DNA of 64,000 nt from M55B154 sp964345775 (GCA_964345775.1 CAYFSO010000001.1:1-64000); one strand, 5' to 3'. Shown: positions 1 through 8,899, counted from the first letter of the stretch. A program made the numbers and translations. Notes: generated by a model from the letters alone, not told the origin.

Positions 1-205
1 GGTTGACGGCCTCACTGACAGGGAATTTGATATTTTTCGTCTTCTGGGACAGGGACTTGGCACCAGGAAAATAGCAAACAAGCTGAATATCAGTGTCAAT
101 ACAGTTGAAACACATCGCAGGAATATCAAGAAGAAGCTTGAACTCACAGACTCCGATGAACTTATCATGTATGCTATACGCTGGGGAATAGAATCAAGTA
201 AATGA
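1..205 (+). CDS. LuxR-type response regulator, C-terminal HTH (partial)
   Basis: The reading frame is open from the window edge to a TGA at 203-205, so the N-terminus lies outside the window. The visible 67 residues form a complete GerE/LuxR DNA-binding domain. It begins LTDREFDIFRLLGQG, followed by TRKIANKLNISVNTVETHR as the recognition helix and by NIKKKLEL. In NarL/FixJ regulators this domain follows a receiver, which would be upstream and cannot be seen here. The next gene starts about 155 bases downstream, so a shared operon with the copper ATPase is unproven. Family assignment is secure; target genes are unknown. Confidence 0.85.
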   Translation, partial: VDGLTDREFDIFRLLGQGLGTRKIANKLNISVNTVETHRRNIKKKLELTDSDELIMYAIRWGIESSK

Positions 206-359
206 TAATAATCATCACACAAAGCGTGATGAAACCTCACGTATTCCATTAGTATTAATACAAGTTATCCGGTAATTGTAATTAACAGAGCATACCCTGT
301 ATAGTGGTATATTATAATCTTTTTTGCCCAATAGATTAATAATCACGGCCGGAGGTATC

Positions 360-2315
360 ATGCCACATGATCACAACGACCATCACCGCATGATGATCAG
401 GGATTTCCGTAAAAGGTTTTTCATATCACTGGTTATCAGCATACCAATAATAATTCTTTCTCCCATGATCCAGGGGATTCTGGGGTTTTCATTCAGCTTC
501 ACGGGAAGCAGCTACGTATTGTTTGTTCTTTCCACTGCGATCTATTTCTATGGCGGCCGGCCTTTTCTGAGTGGTTTTACAGGTGAGGTGAAAAAACGGC
601 AACCAGGCATGATGACGCTGATCGCACTTGCCATCAGCGTCGCGTTTATATACAGCAGCGCCGTGGTATTTGGTCTCAAAGGAAGGTACTTCTTCTGGGA
701 GCTTGCCACCCTGATAGATGTGATGCTTCTTGGTCACTGGATAGAAATGCGATCTGTTCTGGGGGCATCAAAAGCACTTGATACGCTGGCCTCTCTCATG
801 CCAGACAAGGCACATCTGAAAACAGGCGAAGGTACCAGGGAGATAAAAGCATCAGAAATTGAGAAAGGGAACATCCTCCTGGTAAAGCCCGGTGAGAAAA
901 TTCCCGCCGACGGGGTCATTCGAACTGGAAGCACTTCAATTGACGAATCCATGTTGACCGGAGAATCTGTGCCGGTTGAAAAAGGTGAAGACAGCCAGGT
1001 TGTTGCGGGTTCAGTCAATGGTGATAGTTCAATCGAGATTGAAGTGACGAAGGTGGGTGAAGACTCCTACCTGAACAAGGTTATCGACCTGGTACAGCGG
1101 GCACAGCAGTCAAAGTCACGCACCCAGCATTTTGCCGACCGTGCTGCCATGTGGCTGACCATCATTGCCCTTACCGCCGGCGTGATTACACTAGTGTCAT
1201 GGCTGGCTGCCGGCAAAGAACTGGTGTTTGCCATTGAGAGAATGGCAACCGTAATGATCATCACATGTCCCCATGCCCTTGGTCTTGCCATTCCACTGGT
1301 AGCAGCGGTTTCAACATCCCTTTCCGCGAAAAATGGGCTTTTAATTAGAAACCGTACAGCATTTGAAAACTCACGTTTTATCAGTGTGATAGTGTTTGAC
1401 AAGACAGGCACACTTACCACCGGGTCTTTTGGAGTAACCGGTGTACATACTCTGCAAGAGTCATACGATGATGATACTGTTCTTGCCCTTGCGGCATCAC
1501 TCGAGCAGAACTCAGGCCATCCCATAGCAAGAGGCATAGTAACAGAAGCACAGAAACGAAACCTTTCGTTGACAAAACCCGGAAATTTCAACGCCATCAA
1601 GGGAAAAGGTATCAGCGGCACTGTTAACGGAAAGAAAATTGTGGTAGCGAGCCCGGGGTACCTTGAGGAACACAGCATTGATATACCTGAAATATCACCA
1701 GGGGTTGCCGCGACAACAGTGTACCTGCTTGAAGATGATACGTTAATTGGCGCTATCAGTCTCTCAGACACCATACGTAAAGAATCCTATGATGCCATAC
1801 GTCAGCTTCAGGATGAAGGAATACTCTGCTACATGCTCACCGGTGATAACGAGGCAACCGCGAAGGCTGTTTCTGATGAATTAAACCTTGATGGATATTT
1901 CGCCGAAGTGCTGCCCGATCAAAAAGAGAAAAAAATAATTGAAATACAGAACCAAAACGAATTTGTTGCCATGACCGGTGACGGCATCAATGACGCTCCC
2001 GCCCTTGCCAGGGCTGACGTGGGTATCGCCATCGGTTCAGGAACCGACGTGGCCGCTGAAACAGCTGACATCATTCTTGTAGAAAGCAATCCAATGGACG
2101 TTACCACCCTCATCCTTTTTGGAACTGCAACATATAAAAAAATGGCGCAAAACCTTTTCTGGGCCACCGGCTATAACATGTTTGCCATACCACTTGCAGC
2201 GGGTGTATTATATTACCAGGGAATAGTGATATCTCCGGCACTTGGTGCTGTGCTCATGTCACTGAGTACTGTAATCGTAGCCATTAACGCGAGACTGCTT
2301 CGTATAAAGAGGTAA
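360..2315 (+). CDS. copB: Copper-translocating P1B-type ATPase, CopB-like
   Basis: This is a membrane pump that exports copper at the cost of ATP. The 651-residue product has a short His-rich N-terminus (MPHDHNDHH) and no CxxC metal-binding domain. TGES (about residue 200) is the actuator motif, CPH (C303) the membrane metal site, DKTGTLT carries the phosphorylated D347, and GDGINDAP lies near residue 541. A CPH motif with a His-rich N-terminus is typical of the P1B-3/CopB class, rather than the CPC class of CopA. The start at 360 is chosen because GGAGG (351-355) is well spaced from it; an in-frame TTG at 324 lacks such support. The next gene begins two bases after the stop, so the two are probably cotranscribed. 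Metal specificity (Cu+ or Cu2+, possibly Ag+) is inferred. Confidence 0.93.
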   Translation: MPHDHNDHHRMMIRDFRKRFFISLVISIPIIILSPMIQGILGFSFSFTGSSYVLFVLSTAIYFYGGRPFLSGFTGEVKKRQPGMMTLIALAISVAFIYSSAVVFGLKGRYFFWELATLIDVMLLGHWIEMRSVLGASKALDTLASLMPDKAHLKTGEGTREIKASEIEKGNILLVKPGEKIPADGVIRTGSTSIDESMLTGESVPVEKGEDSQVVAGSVNGDSSIEIEVTKVGEDSYLNKVIDLVQRAQQSKSRTQHFADRAAMWLTIIALTAGVITLVSWLAAGKELVFAIERMATVMIITCPHALGLAIPLVAAVSTSLSAKNGLLIRNRTAFENSRFISVIVFDKTGTLTTGSFGVTGVHTLQESYDDDTVLALAASLEQNSGHPIARGIVTEAQKRNLSLTKPGNFNAIKGKGISGTVNGKKIVVASPGYLEEHSIDIPEISPGVAATTVYLLEDDTLIGAISLSDTIRKESYDAIRQLQDEGILCYMLTGDNEATAKAVSDELNLDGYFAEVLPDQKEKKIIEIQNQNEFVAMTGDGINDAPALARADVGIAIGSGTDVAAETADIILVESNPMDVTTLILFGTATYKKMAQNLFWATGYNMFAIPLAAGVLYYQGIVISPALGAVLMSLSTVIVAINARLLRIKR

Positions 2316-2317
2316 CT

Positions 2318-3337
2318 ATGCCTTCAGATTCCGATTATCTAAAGGACCTCATCGATTCATACAGAAATTATTCTGTTGAATATTATAAAAATTATACCAA
2401 CCATCTGCCAATGGCTATCTGTGCTCTTCAGCGAATGGGGGCGGACAGGAACAGGCTGATGGAATTCTGCGCGGAATATGCCAGGAGACTGAGTGGACGA
2501 ATACAGAGCAACACGGTAATTGATCAAGGAAACTGGAAAGACAAGAGGGGCCAGCATCGCTTTTTTGATGCCTATACCCGGTTTTTCAGGTCTGAAGAGA
2601 AACGCCTGGGAACCCGGGCCATGGTTGAAACGTACATGAATGATTTAATGGAGGGGATTGGTTCAGCCGCCTTTCATGCCCTCATCAAGCTTGCATATGG
2701 TATAATGATGGAGGATAGTGAAGAGATAATTGAATCTATGGCATACTACGCCATCAGTTATTTGCCCCTTGGTGAAATTAATATCAACAACCCTGAGTAC
2801 GATAATCCGGTTGATGCCTTACGCAACCTGCAAGAAAAAACAAGCTGGCAAGATCATACAGCTGAAGGCAGTAACATAGATGAAAAGATTCACAAAGTGG
2901 TTATCGACCCTGATTTTAACAGGTACCTGGAAATCCCCCCAAAAAACCATGAGAGTTTCATTAATGATATCGCAATGGCTACGCGAAACATATTTATAAA
3001 CAGTTTTAACTTCACGTCTCTTCACATGGTAACAGGAACTCATGCCCTCAGGATTGTGTTACCATATATACACAGTGAATACCATCCCATTGCCATGAAC
3101 CAGTTCTGGAAAACAGCAGCAGCAGCCTATCTCAGCATAGGAGCTCCCCCGGTAGAACTACAGAAAAATAATGCATCTACATCAGGCATGAACTGGGATG
3201 AAATTTTCAGGAGGGCAATACCCTCAAATGACGCACATGTAATAAAGATCACATTTACATGCCACGAAGAAGAAAAAGAATACAATGATCCGCTGTACAG
3301 GTACATCGCAGAAAGGGAAGTACGTTCATTCACCTGA
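2318..3337 (+). CDS. Questin oxidase-like (DUF4243-type) protein
   Basis: The 339-residue protein has no signal peptide. It carries an N-terminal NHLPMAICALQRMGADRNRL segment and a later FTSLHMVTGTHALRIVLPYI segment. Both recall the questin oxidase/AflY-like (DUF4243) family, in which conserved His residues lie in helical segments. Fungal members perform Baeyer-Villiger-type oxidations; the role of bacterial members is not established. The gene starts two bases after the copper ATPase stop and uses a GAGG inside the end of that gene as ribosome binding site, so translation is probably coupled. A role in copper handling or quinone chemistry is only inferred from the coupling. The family call rests on recognised motifs. 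Confidence 0.6.
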   Translation: MPSDSDYLKDLIDSYRNYSVEYYKNYTNHLPMAICALQRMGADRNRLMEFCAEYARRLSGRIQSNTVIDQGNWKDKRGQHRFFDAYTRFFRSEEKRLGTRAMVETYMNDLMEGIGSAAFHALIKLAYGIMMEDSEEIIESMAYYAISYLPLGEININNPEYDNPVDALRNLQEKTSWQDHTAEGSNIDEKIHKVVIDPDFNRYLEIPPKNHESFINDIAMATRNIFINSFNFTSLHMVTGTHALRIVLPYIHSEYHPIAMNQFWKTAAAAYLSIGAPPVELQKNNASTSGMNWDEIFRRAIPSNDAHVIKITFTCHEEEKEYNDPLYRYIAEREVRSFT

Positions 3338-3484
3338 GAGCATCAACAACAGTGAACTTTCACTACATGGCTTTCAACCACATAACCTGGTAAGGTTCCA
3401 TGGTGAAGGTTAGATTATTGATGAAATTTTGAAGGAGTTTTTGAAATTGTCATCCCGCATGTCTCCCTGTAAATACAAGTACCG

Positions 3485-5428
3485 CTATAGTATCTCAAAA
3501 CCGATGAGCACTATATCATCTTCAAAAGGAACTTCTCCCTTGTACTTGCTTACCTCTGACATGAACACATCCACTGAATCGCGAATAGAATCTTTAATGG
3601 AAGACTGAATCAATTCCTTCAGTCGATCATAGCCAAGGGCTTTCTTATTGCTGTCAATGGTCTCGGGTATACCATCGGTGTAAAGAAATATCCTGTCCCC
3701 CTTCTCAAGCAGTACATCCATCTGGCCATATTGCAAATTGTGAAACATACCCAGAATAGTACCGTGGGTGTTCACATATTCAACAGCACCGGTTGCCTGC
3801 CGCCATACAAGGGGATGGGGGTGACCCGCGGATGCGAAAGTAAAACGGGTTTGCCCATTGCTGCCTTTCTGAAACACACCGTAAATGGCGGTAAGAAAAC
3901 TCATTGGCATATTTCCAATAAGTTCTGAATTCAACGAAGTAATATAATCACCCGGGGTAAGGGCGTAATTTCGGCACTTCCGGTCAGTAGTAGCCTTAAG
4001 AAGGGACAGGTACAGGGCGGCAGATACACCATGACCGGTCACATCACCAATAAAAACACCGGTTCCTCCTTCGCTAAGGGGTGTGATGGAATAATAATCA
4101 CCCCCTATGGCATCAAGAGGAATATATTTCAATGCGGTATCAATTCCTTCGATATCACCAATTTCACTCTGAACCAGTGAACGCTGAATCATCTGGGCCG
4201 CCTTGAGATCTTTCTCTATGATGTCATTTCTCTCCCGAAGTATCCGTTCGCTTTCCATAAGGGCATCACGGGTTTTTTGTATATCGGTAATATCAAGAAA
4301 ATTCTCGATGATCAGGTCACCGGCGGCATTTTGCATTCTCCTGGCACTTTTAAGAATCGGTATCAAATGACCGTCACGATGCCGGACAGCCGTTTCGTCA
4401 TTGTCAATACTCGCTTTTCCAAGGTCGAAAATCGGACATTTATGGGGTCCCTTGGGACAGATAATCGAGCATTCCTCACCAACCAGTTCCTCGTAACTGT
4501 ACCCTGTCAACACACAGGTAAGATCGTTTACGTCCTGAATAATATAATCACTGTCTACCACAAAACTTCCGCCGGGAAGATTACCATACAGGCCTCTCCA
4601 TTTTGATTCACTTTCTTTCAGTTCATTTTCAATGATCTTTCTGCGGGTGATGTCACGGGCCACCCCCATTCTTCCTATGGGCTCATCATTCTCGTTGTAC
4701 AGTGGTTTTACATGAAGTTCGGTTTGTGCTACCCTTCCGGGGAGGGGAAACTCGATTTCATAAATACTGTTTTGACCTTTTTGCAGATTTTCATCAAAAT
4801 AGTGCCTGGCCCGGGCAACCTGTTCATCACTGAGAAATTCCGAATAATGATGGCCGATAACATTTTGTACCGATATCCCGGTATATTCTTCAAAGCGGGA
4901 GCTCATATAGGTAAAATAACCATCATTGTCTAACACGTAAATAACATCCGGGGTAGTTTCGATCAGCAATCGTTCCCATTTTTCCTGTTCCCGTAATTTC
5001 TTTTCCGACCGTTTTCGGTCATCAATATCCCTGGTAATCCCGAGGATCCCAATGGCTTCACCTTCTTCACGTATAAAGGACATCTTAACTTCGGTCCAGT
5101 AGGTATACCCTTCCTTGTGGTAATATTCTACCTCAACTGTCCTGAAACGTTGTGGATCAGCAGCACCCTTTTGTTCCAGTTCTATTTCCTCAACATGAAG
5201 AGCCAGCATTCGCTGAAGGCTTTCAGTAGTGATCATCTCATCAACAGACATGTTGAGTGATTCTTCAGCGGTAAATCCGCTCATTCGCTCCCGTGAAGGG
5301 CTGATATATACGGGATTAAGATCCATGTCCAGCACCCATATTACATCAGATACATTTTCGGCAAGCAGCCTGTACAGGTTTTCAATATTGCTAAGCTTTT
5401 GTTGTATATAAGACTTTCCTGTATTCAA
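3485..5428 (-). CDS. PAS-PAS-PAS-PP2C (RsbU/SpoIIE-type) sensor phosphatase
   Basis: This is a soluble protein of 647 residues. Three PAS domains can be read: one from about residue 15 (DVIWVLDMDLNPVYISPS), one from about 150 (DVIYVLDNDGYFTYMSSR), and one from about 280 (GGSFVVDSDYIIQDVNDLTC). The first two end in PAC-like segments (GILGITRDI, GRMGVARDI). The C-terminal 240 residues are a SpoIIE/RsbU PP2C phosphatase with IGGDYY, FIGDVTGHGVSAAL, and FLYTDGIPE metal-site motifs. Such proteins dephosphorylate STAS anti-anti-sigma factors in response to a signal. No STAS gene is adjacent; candidates lie at 40031-40861. The third PAS contains several Cys (CSIICPKGPHKCPIF), which could hold a redox or metal cofactor, but this is unproven. 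It is transcribed divergently from the next gene. Confidence 0.9.
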   Translation of the reverse strand: MNTGKSYIQQKLSNIENLYRLLAENVSDVIWVLDMDLNPVYISPSRERMSGFTAEESLNMSVDEMITTESLQRMLALHVEEIELEQKGAADPQRFRTVEVEYYHKEGYTYWTEVKMSFIREEGEAIGILGITRDIDDRKRSEKKLREQEKWERLLIETTPDVIYVLDNDGYFTYMSSRFEEYTGISVQNVIGHHYSEFLSDEQVARARHYFDENLQKGQNSIYEIEFPLPGRVAQTELHVKPLYNENDEPIGRMGVARDITRRKIIENELKESESKWRGLYGNLPGGSFVVDSDYIIQDVNDLTCVLTGYSYEELVGEECSIICPKGPHKCPIFDLGKASIDNDETAVRHRDGHLIPILKSARRMQNAAGDLIIENFLDITDIQKTRDALMESERILRERNDIIEKDLKAAQMIQRSLVQSEIGDIEGIDTALKYIPLDAIGGDYYSITPLSEGGTGVFIGDVTGHGVSAALYLSLLKATTDRKCRNYALTPGDYITSLNSELIGNMPMSFLTAIYGVFQKGSNGQTRFTFASAGHPHPLVWRQATGAVEYVNTHGTILGMFHNLQYGQMDVLLEKGDRIFLYTDGIPETIDSNKKALGYDRLKELIQSSIKDSIRDSVDVFMSEVSKYKGEVPFEDDIVLIGFEIL

Positions 5429-5590
5429 CTGTGAAACCTTTCTCTACCCGTAAGTTAATCACAAAACAATTGTAACAATTATATGCCTGGTCATACTATA
5501 ACAGTATAGCATAAGAATGCAATATTTTTTGGTTTACTTTGAAACAGATATAGAATTAATGTAAATATTCTATAAAATACAGGAAATTTT

Positions 5591-6289
5591 ATGATCGAAT
5601 GTCGTGATTTTACATTTTCGTTAATAAGTGACAAGACGCTGGAAGTGGAACTGTATCGCTACCTTGAATACGTTACCAGCGCCAGTGCCCCATCGGCTGT
5701 GCGTAAAAGCATACACAGGGCAATAATTGATTTTACGGGTTACACAAAACCTGATTGCACATGCAAAACAACAGAGATAGTGTCCGTTACAGAAGATCAG
5801 ATCAATACTACTGAAAACCTGAACATACACAGCCAGCTACTGGCTTCCATGGCATCCCGCACTACCAGCCCTTCGTATATAACCGCCTATGCCATAACCC
5901 TTGGACCGGGAATTGATGATATAATTGCCGAACGGCAGAAAGATTCAATGCTTGACGCATACATAACCGACGCGGCGGGTTCTGTAGTGATAGAACATTA
6001 CATCAGAAAGCTTCATGAATATCTTGCGGATGAGTACAAGAAGAAAGGTTTTTTGATAACAGAACGTTACAGCCCGGGATATTGTGACTGGGATATCAGG
6101 GAAGGACAGAAAGAACTATTCGAATTTTTAAATCCCGAGGAGATCGGAGTCCACATTCTTCCATCATCTGCAATGATGCCGCAAAAATCGGTAACATCCA
6201 TGTTAATCGCCGCGAAAAAGGTTCCCTGTAAAACCCCGTGTCCCTTCTGCAATTACACGGAATGCTCACACAGAAAAATACTGGATTAA
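5591..6289 (+). CDS. Stand-alone MetH activation-domain protein
   Basis: The 232-residue protein matches the SAM-binding activation domain of cobalamin-dependent methionine synthase, which normally forms the C-terminus of MetH and supports reductive methylation of inactive cob(II)alamin. The clearest signature is RYSPGYCDWDIREGQKELF, followed by the IGV-[LI]-S-[SA]-MMPQKSV segment near residues 180-202. The N-terminal half has an ITLGPGIDD segment typical of these stand-alone homologues. The C-terminus adds a Cys-rich tail (CKTPCPFCNYTEC) that could bind a metal or an Fe-S cluster. Stand-alone versions are known near corrinoid methyltransferases or split MetH genes; none is adjacent here. AGGAA lies five bases before the ATG. 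The stop overlaps the convergent ROK gene by four bases. Confidence 0.85.
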   Translation: MIECRDFTFSLISDKTLEVELYRYLEYVTSASAPSAVRKSIHRAIIDFTGYTKPDCTCKTTEIVSVTEDQINTTENLNIHSQLLASMASRTTSPSYITAYAITLGPGIDDIIAERQKDSMLDAYITDAAGSVVIEHYIRKLHEYLADEYKKKGFLITERYSPGYCDWDIREGQKELFEFLNPEEIGVHILPSSAMMPQKSVTSMLIAAKKVPCKTPCPFCNYTECSHRKILD

Positions 6290-7296
6290 TGTTCTTCAAT
6301 GGACAGCTTCAGGGCACTGGCAGCGTCTTTCCAGGGCTGGTGCTCTTTCCATTGGGGGGTCCATTCACCGGGCATTACAAGGCTCAGTCCCGCCATGTCG
6401 CCAAGGTATCCTTCAAGCTCTGACATGCGAAATTCCGTGTCCCTGCTCAATGCGTGGAAAGACCTGTAAAACTCCTCTTTCACCATGGGCATAACAATAT
6501 CATCGTCTTTCATGATGCTGCCCCCCAGCACGAATACCTTCGTGTCAAGAAGGGCGTTGATGGAGGCAAGACCCCGGGCAAAGTTGCGGGCGGCCCTTTT
6601 GACGATCTCCACTGCCCTTTCGTCTCCCTGCCGGTACAGCTGAAAGACGTCCTTTGCCGATCTGCCTTCACCATAATCCCGGGCAATGGCGGTACCCGAG
6701 GTGAGGGCTTCCATGTCACCGTAGTTGCCGCAGCCGCACTGCGGGCCATCCTCGGCTATGTATATATGTCCCAGGTGGGGAGCATTCCCGTGTTTTCCCT
6801 TGATGAGCACACCGTCAACGTAAGCCCCCGCGCCAATACCGGTACTCCAGGTAACATATACCATGTTCTTCTCGCCTTCTCCCGCACCGAATGTGTGTTC
6901 GGCCACTGCCGCCGAGACCCCGTCGTTCTCTATCTTCACGGTACCATAGTACCCGTTCAGCTCTTCTTCCAGTGGTATACCCGTCCAGTCATTGGGAGGA
7001 CGGTTTTCCCGGTGTTCTGCCAGTCCGCCGCACAGGTTGGGCGCCACCACCAGGCGGTTCTCTCCGCGCACCTTGAAGGGGCTGCAGGTACTCACCCCTA
7101 TGGTATCGATCTGAGACGGGTCAATTCCCGCCTCTTCACACGCTCGTTCCACCAGGTATTTCACCTGTCTGGGGATAGTTTTCACGTCCCCCTCTTTACG
7201 GGTTGGCTGGTATACCTTGCCGGTAAACCCTTCACGGTTGGCAATGCTTGCCGTGACCTTGGTGCCCCCGATGTCAACTGCTGCCAGGTATTTCAT
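6286..7296 (-). CDS. ROK-family sugar kinase/regulator-like protein
   Basis: The protein starts MKYLAAVDIGGTKVTASI, the DxGGT phosphate-binding motif of ROK kinases. It contains VSTCSPF, a sugar-site ENDG-like IENDGVSAAVAEHTFG and HLGHIYI. The ROK zinc motif normally reads CxCGxxGCxE; here it is CGCGNYGDMEA, so the last Cys is Asp and zinc binding may be altered. There is no N-terminal helix-turn-helix, which favours a kinase over a repressor. It lies directly downstream of queF; the queF stop is ten bases before this ATG. A TTG two codons upstream (7302) is also possible because AGGA sits at better spacing for it. Substrate is not predictable from sequence. Confidence 0.85.
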   Translation of the reverse strand: MKYLAAVDIGGTKVTASIANREGFTGKVYQPTRKEGDVKTIPRQVKYLVERACEEAGIDPSQIDTIGVSTCSPFKVRGENRLVVAPNLCGGLAEHRENRPPNDWTGIPLEEELNGYYGTVKIENDGVSAAVAEHTFGAGEGEKNMVYVTWSTGIGAGAYVDGVLIKGKHGNAPHLGHIYIAEDGPQCGCGNYGDMEALTSGTAIARDYGEGRSAKDVFQLYRQGDERAVEIVKRAARNFARGLASINALLDTKVFVLGGSIMKDDDIVMPMVKEEFYRSFHALSRDTEFRMSELEGYLGDMAGLSLVMPGEWTPQWKEHQPWKDAASALKLSIEEH

Positions 7297-7303
7297 GTGC
7301 AAT

Positions 7304-7693
7304 CTATTCCTTTATATTACCACGCACTGCCCTGGTGGTAGCGTATATGCCCCCCCTGGGTGTCCACTGGATCTCCAGGGTAAGCCATTCGGGCTTGATG
7401 GCGTCAAACAAGTCACCGGCCATCACGTCTGTCACGTATTCCTGCCAGATGAGCTTGTTGCGCCACGCGCCCAGGTACTCCCGCATGGACTTGCTTTCCA
7501 GTATATGTTCTGCGGGCTTGTACCGCAACACCAGCTCACCCTGGTCATGCCGCTCAGAAACCGGGCACAGGCTCTGGAACTCCGGGTACCGCCACTGGAT
7601 CACCGGCCTGTGGTCACGGGCGGGAATAGTATCGAAGGTATATCCTTCTACCTTCTCGATTCGGGCTTCTTCGGCCCTGGAATAATCAGTCAT
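7304..7693 (-). CDS. queF: NADPH-dependent 7-cyano-7-deazaguanine reductase, short type
   Basis: QueF reduces preQ0 to preQ1 in queuosine biosynthesis, in the cytoplasm. The 129-residue length fits the short (YkvM-like, unimodular) type. C43 in FQSLCPVSERHD is the expected thioimide-forming nucleophile, and D50, seven residues later, is the expected acid. ESKSMREYLGAWRN is the ESK motif region that distinguishes QueF from GTP cyclohydrolase I. TPRGGIYATTRA closes the fold. AAGGAG lies six bases before the ATG. It is the first gene of a two-gene unit with the ROK protein. No other queuosine gene is in the window. Confidence 0.92.
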   Translation of the reverse strand: MTDYSRAEEARIEKVEGYTFDTIPARDHRPVIQWRYPEFQSLCPVSERHDQGELVLRYKPAEHILESKSMREYLGAWRNKLIWQEYVTDVMAGDLFDAIKPEWLTLEIQWTPRGGIYATTRAVRGNIKE

Positions 7694-7745
7694 GTGCTTC
7701 TCCTTCTTTTAACGGGTATATTCCTATAAACATACTGACCTGCGT

Positions 7746-8404
7746 GTCAATACTTTTAATCCTAACATGGCCACGGAGACACCGAGACGCAGAGAGTCCG
7801 GGTAATATCTTGAATAATCAAAATATTATTTTTATCCAATTATTTCNNNNNNNNNNNNNNNNNNNNNNNNNNNNNNNNNNNNNNNNNNNNNNNNNNNNNN
7901 NNNNNNNNNNNNNNNNNNNNNNNNNNNNNNNNNNNNNNNNNNNNNNTTTTACATAATTATAACATACAGTTTTGCTTTAACAAGCACGGTGACACCCCCT
8001 GATGATTGCATTAGAAAAAATATATCTTTTTAAAACCAGCAATGATCGAAAACGTATATATATTAAAAATACCTGACAATAAACAAAACGCTCCGGGGCT
8101 CAGTGTCTCTGTGGCAATACTTTTAATCCTAATATGGCCACGGAGACACCGAGACGCGGAGAGTCCGGGTAATATCTTGAATAATCAAAATATTATTTTT
8201 ATCCAATTATTTCACTTCATTTTAATAAAGATGTCTTTTACATAATTATAACATACAGTTTTGCTTTAACAAGCACGGTGACACCCCCTGGTGATTGCAT
8301 TAGAAAAAACATATCTTTTAAAAACCAGCAATGATCGAAAACGTATATATATTAAAAATACCTGACAACAAACAAAACGCTCCGGGTCTCAGTGTCTCTG
8401 TGGC
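7746..8404. repeat. Tandem pair of ~268-bp elements with terminal inverted repeats
   Basis: Two nearly identical units lie head to tail: 7770-8115 (including the gap) and 8137-8404. Each begins GCCACGGAGACACCGAG and ends CTCAGTGTCTCTGTGGC. These ends are inverted copies of each other at 15 of 17 positions. A 21-base spacer (AATACTTTTAATCCTAA followed by [CT]ATG) precedes both units. The differences visible outside the gap are few single-base changes. No coding sequence is supported inside. The structure resembles a non-autonomous mobile or dispersed intergenic repeat (MITE-like). Whether it is mobile cannot be told from one locus. Confidence 0.8.
7847..7946. other. Scaffold gap (100 N) inside first repeat copy
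   Basis: There are exactly 100 N, the usual placeholder length. Aligning the flanks with the intact second copy (8137-8404), the bases that should fill the gap correspond to 8214-8235. The true missing length is therefore about 22 bases if the copies are colinear. Confidence 0.9.
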
Positions 8405-8420
8405 AACCAAAAAAATCAGT

Positions 8421-8522
8421 CCAGTTGGTTTACACTTTTTTGTTTTTTGTCACTTTTTCTCGTTGACAGGGACTTCTTATGATATCATGTGTCACTCATA
8501 AAAAGTTTGACCAGTTGGTTTA
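8421..8522. promoter_or_regulatory. Two 12-bp direct repeats bracketing a promoter-like TTGACA
   Basis: CCAGTTGGTTTA occurs at 8421-8432 and again at 8511-8522, 90 bases apart. Between them is TTGACA (8463-8468) with a weak TATCAT (8483-8488) at a short 14-base spacing. The second copy ends 8 bases before the GGAGGA of the lipoprotein gene. The core CCAnnTGG is symmetric, as expected for a dimeric repressor site. This may be a two-site operator controlling the lipoprotein; the regulator is unknown. Confidence 0.4.
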
Positions 8523-8539
8523 ATTTTTAAGGAGGAAGC

Positions 8540-8899
8540 ATGAAACTAAAACAACTAACACTGCTTACAGCATCACTTATAATGATACTGGGAAGCGTGT
8601 CCTGTTATTCCGACAGAGATTCCCATTACGGGGCAAAAACCTATAAAGTAGGACATTCTACCAGGTTTGACAGCGTGGTACACACGGCTGATGGCGGCTT
8701 CGTTACCGCTGGAACAGCCAACCAGGCTGAAAACGGTTACATAGAAGGTTCTGGGATCGATTCCAATGCTTCATGCAGTATCTATTCTACCGGCACTACT
8801 GCACTTTCCTCAACTCCTGCTGCGGAAGAAATGACTGCAACTGTAATCAATACCAGTGGACAGGTGAGAAATACCAGTGCCGAAATAAAATTCTACTAA
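8540..8899 (+). CDS. Small putative lipoprotein, function unknown
   Basis: The 119-residue product begins with a basic n-region and a hydrophobic stretch (LTLLTASLIMILGSVSC). This ends in a Cys that fits the relaxed spirochaetal lipobox but not the strict enteric one. The mature part is short, rich in Ser, Thr and Ala, and contains a VVHTADGGFVTAGTAN motif that resembles one blade of a beta-propeller (delta-60-like) repeat. If so, only one repeat remains, and the gene may be a truncated member of a longer family. GGAGGA precedes the ATG by four bases. It is monocistronic, with a strong terminator downstream at 8970-9005. Confidence 0.7.
   Translation: MKLKQLTLLTASLIMILGSVSCYSDRDSHYGAKTYKVGHSTRFDSVVHTADGGFVTAGTANQAENGYIEGSGIDSNASCSIYSTGTTALSSTPAAEEMTATVINTSGQVRNTSAEIKFY

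Noticed and set aside
1067..1774. Open frame on the minus strand within the copper ATPase gene
   Set aside because: It is antisense to the CPH and DKTGTLT region of an obvious ATPase, with no ribosome site or family likeness.
6454..7341. Long open frame on the + strand opposite the ROK gene
   Set aside because: The ROK protein is clearly coding on the other strand, with family motifs and coupled to queF; the opposite frame has no recognisable motif and no ribosome site.
7744..8245. Short open frames within the tandem repeat
   Set aside because: They lack start signals, cross the N run or repeat each other; the region is best read as a non-coding element.
7746..8404. CRISPR array
   Set aside because: Only two long copies are present, without short regular repeats, unique spacers or cas genes.
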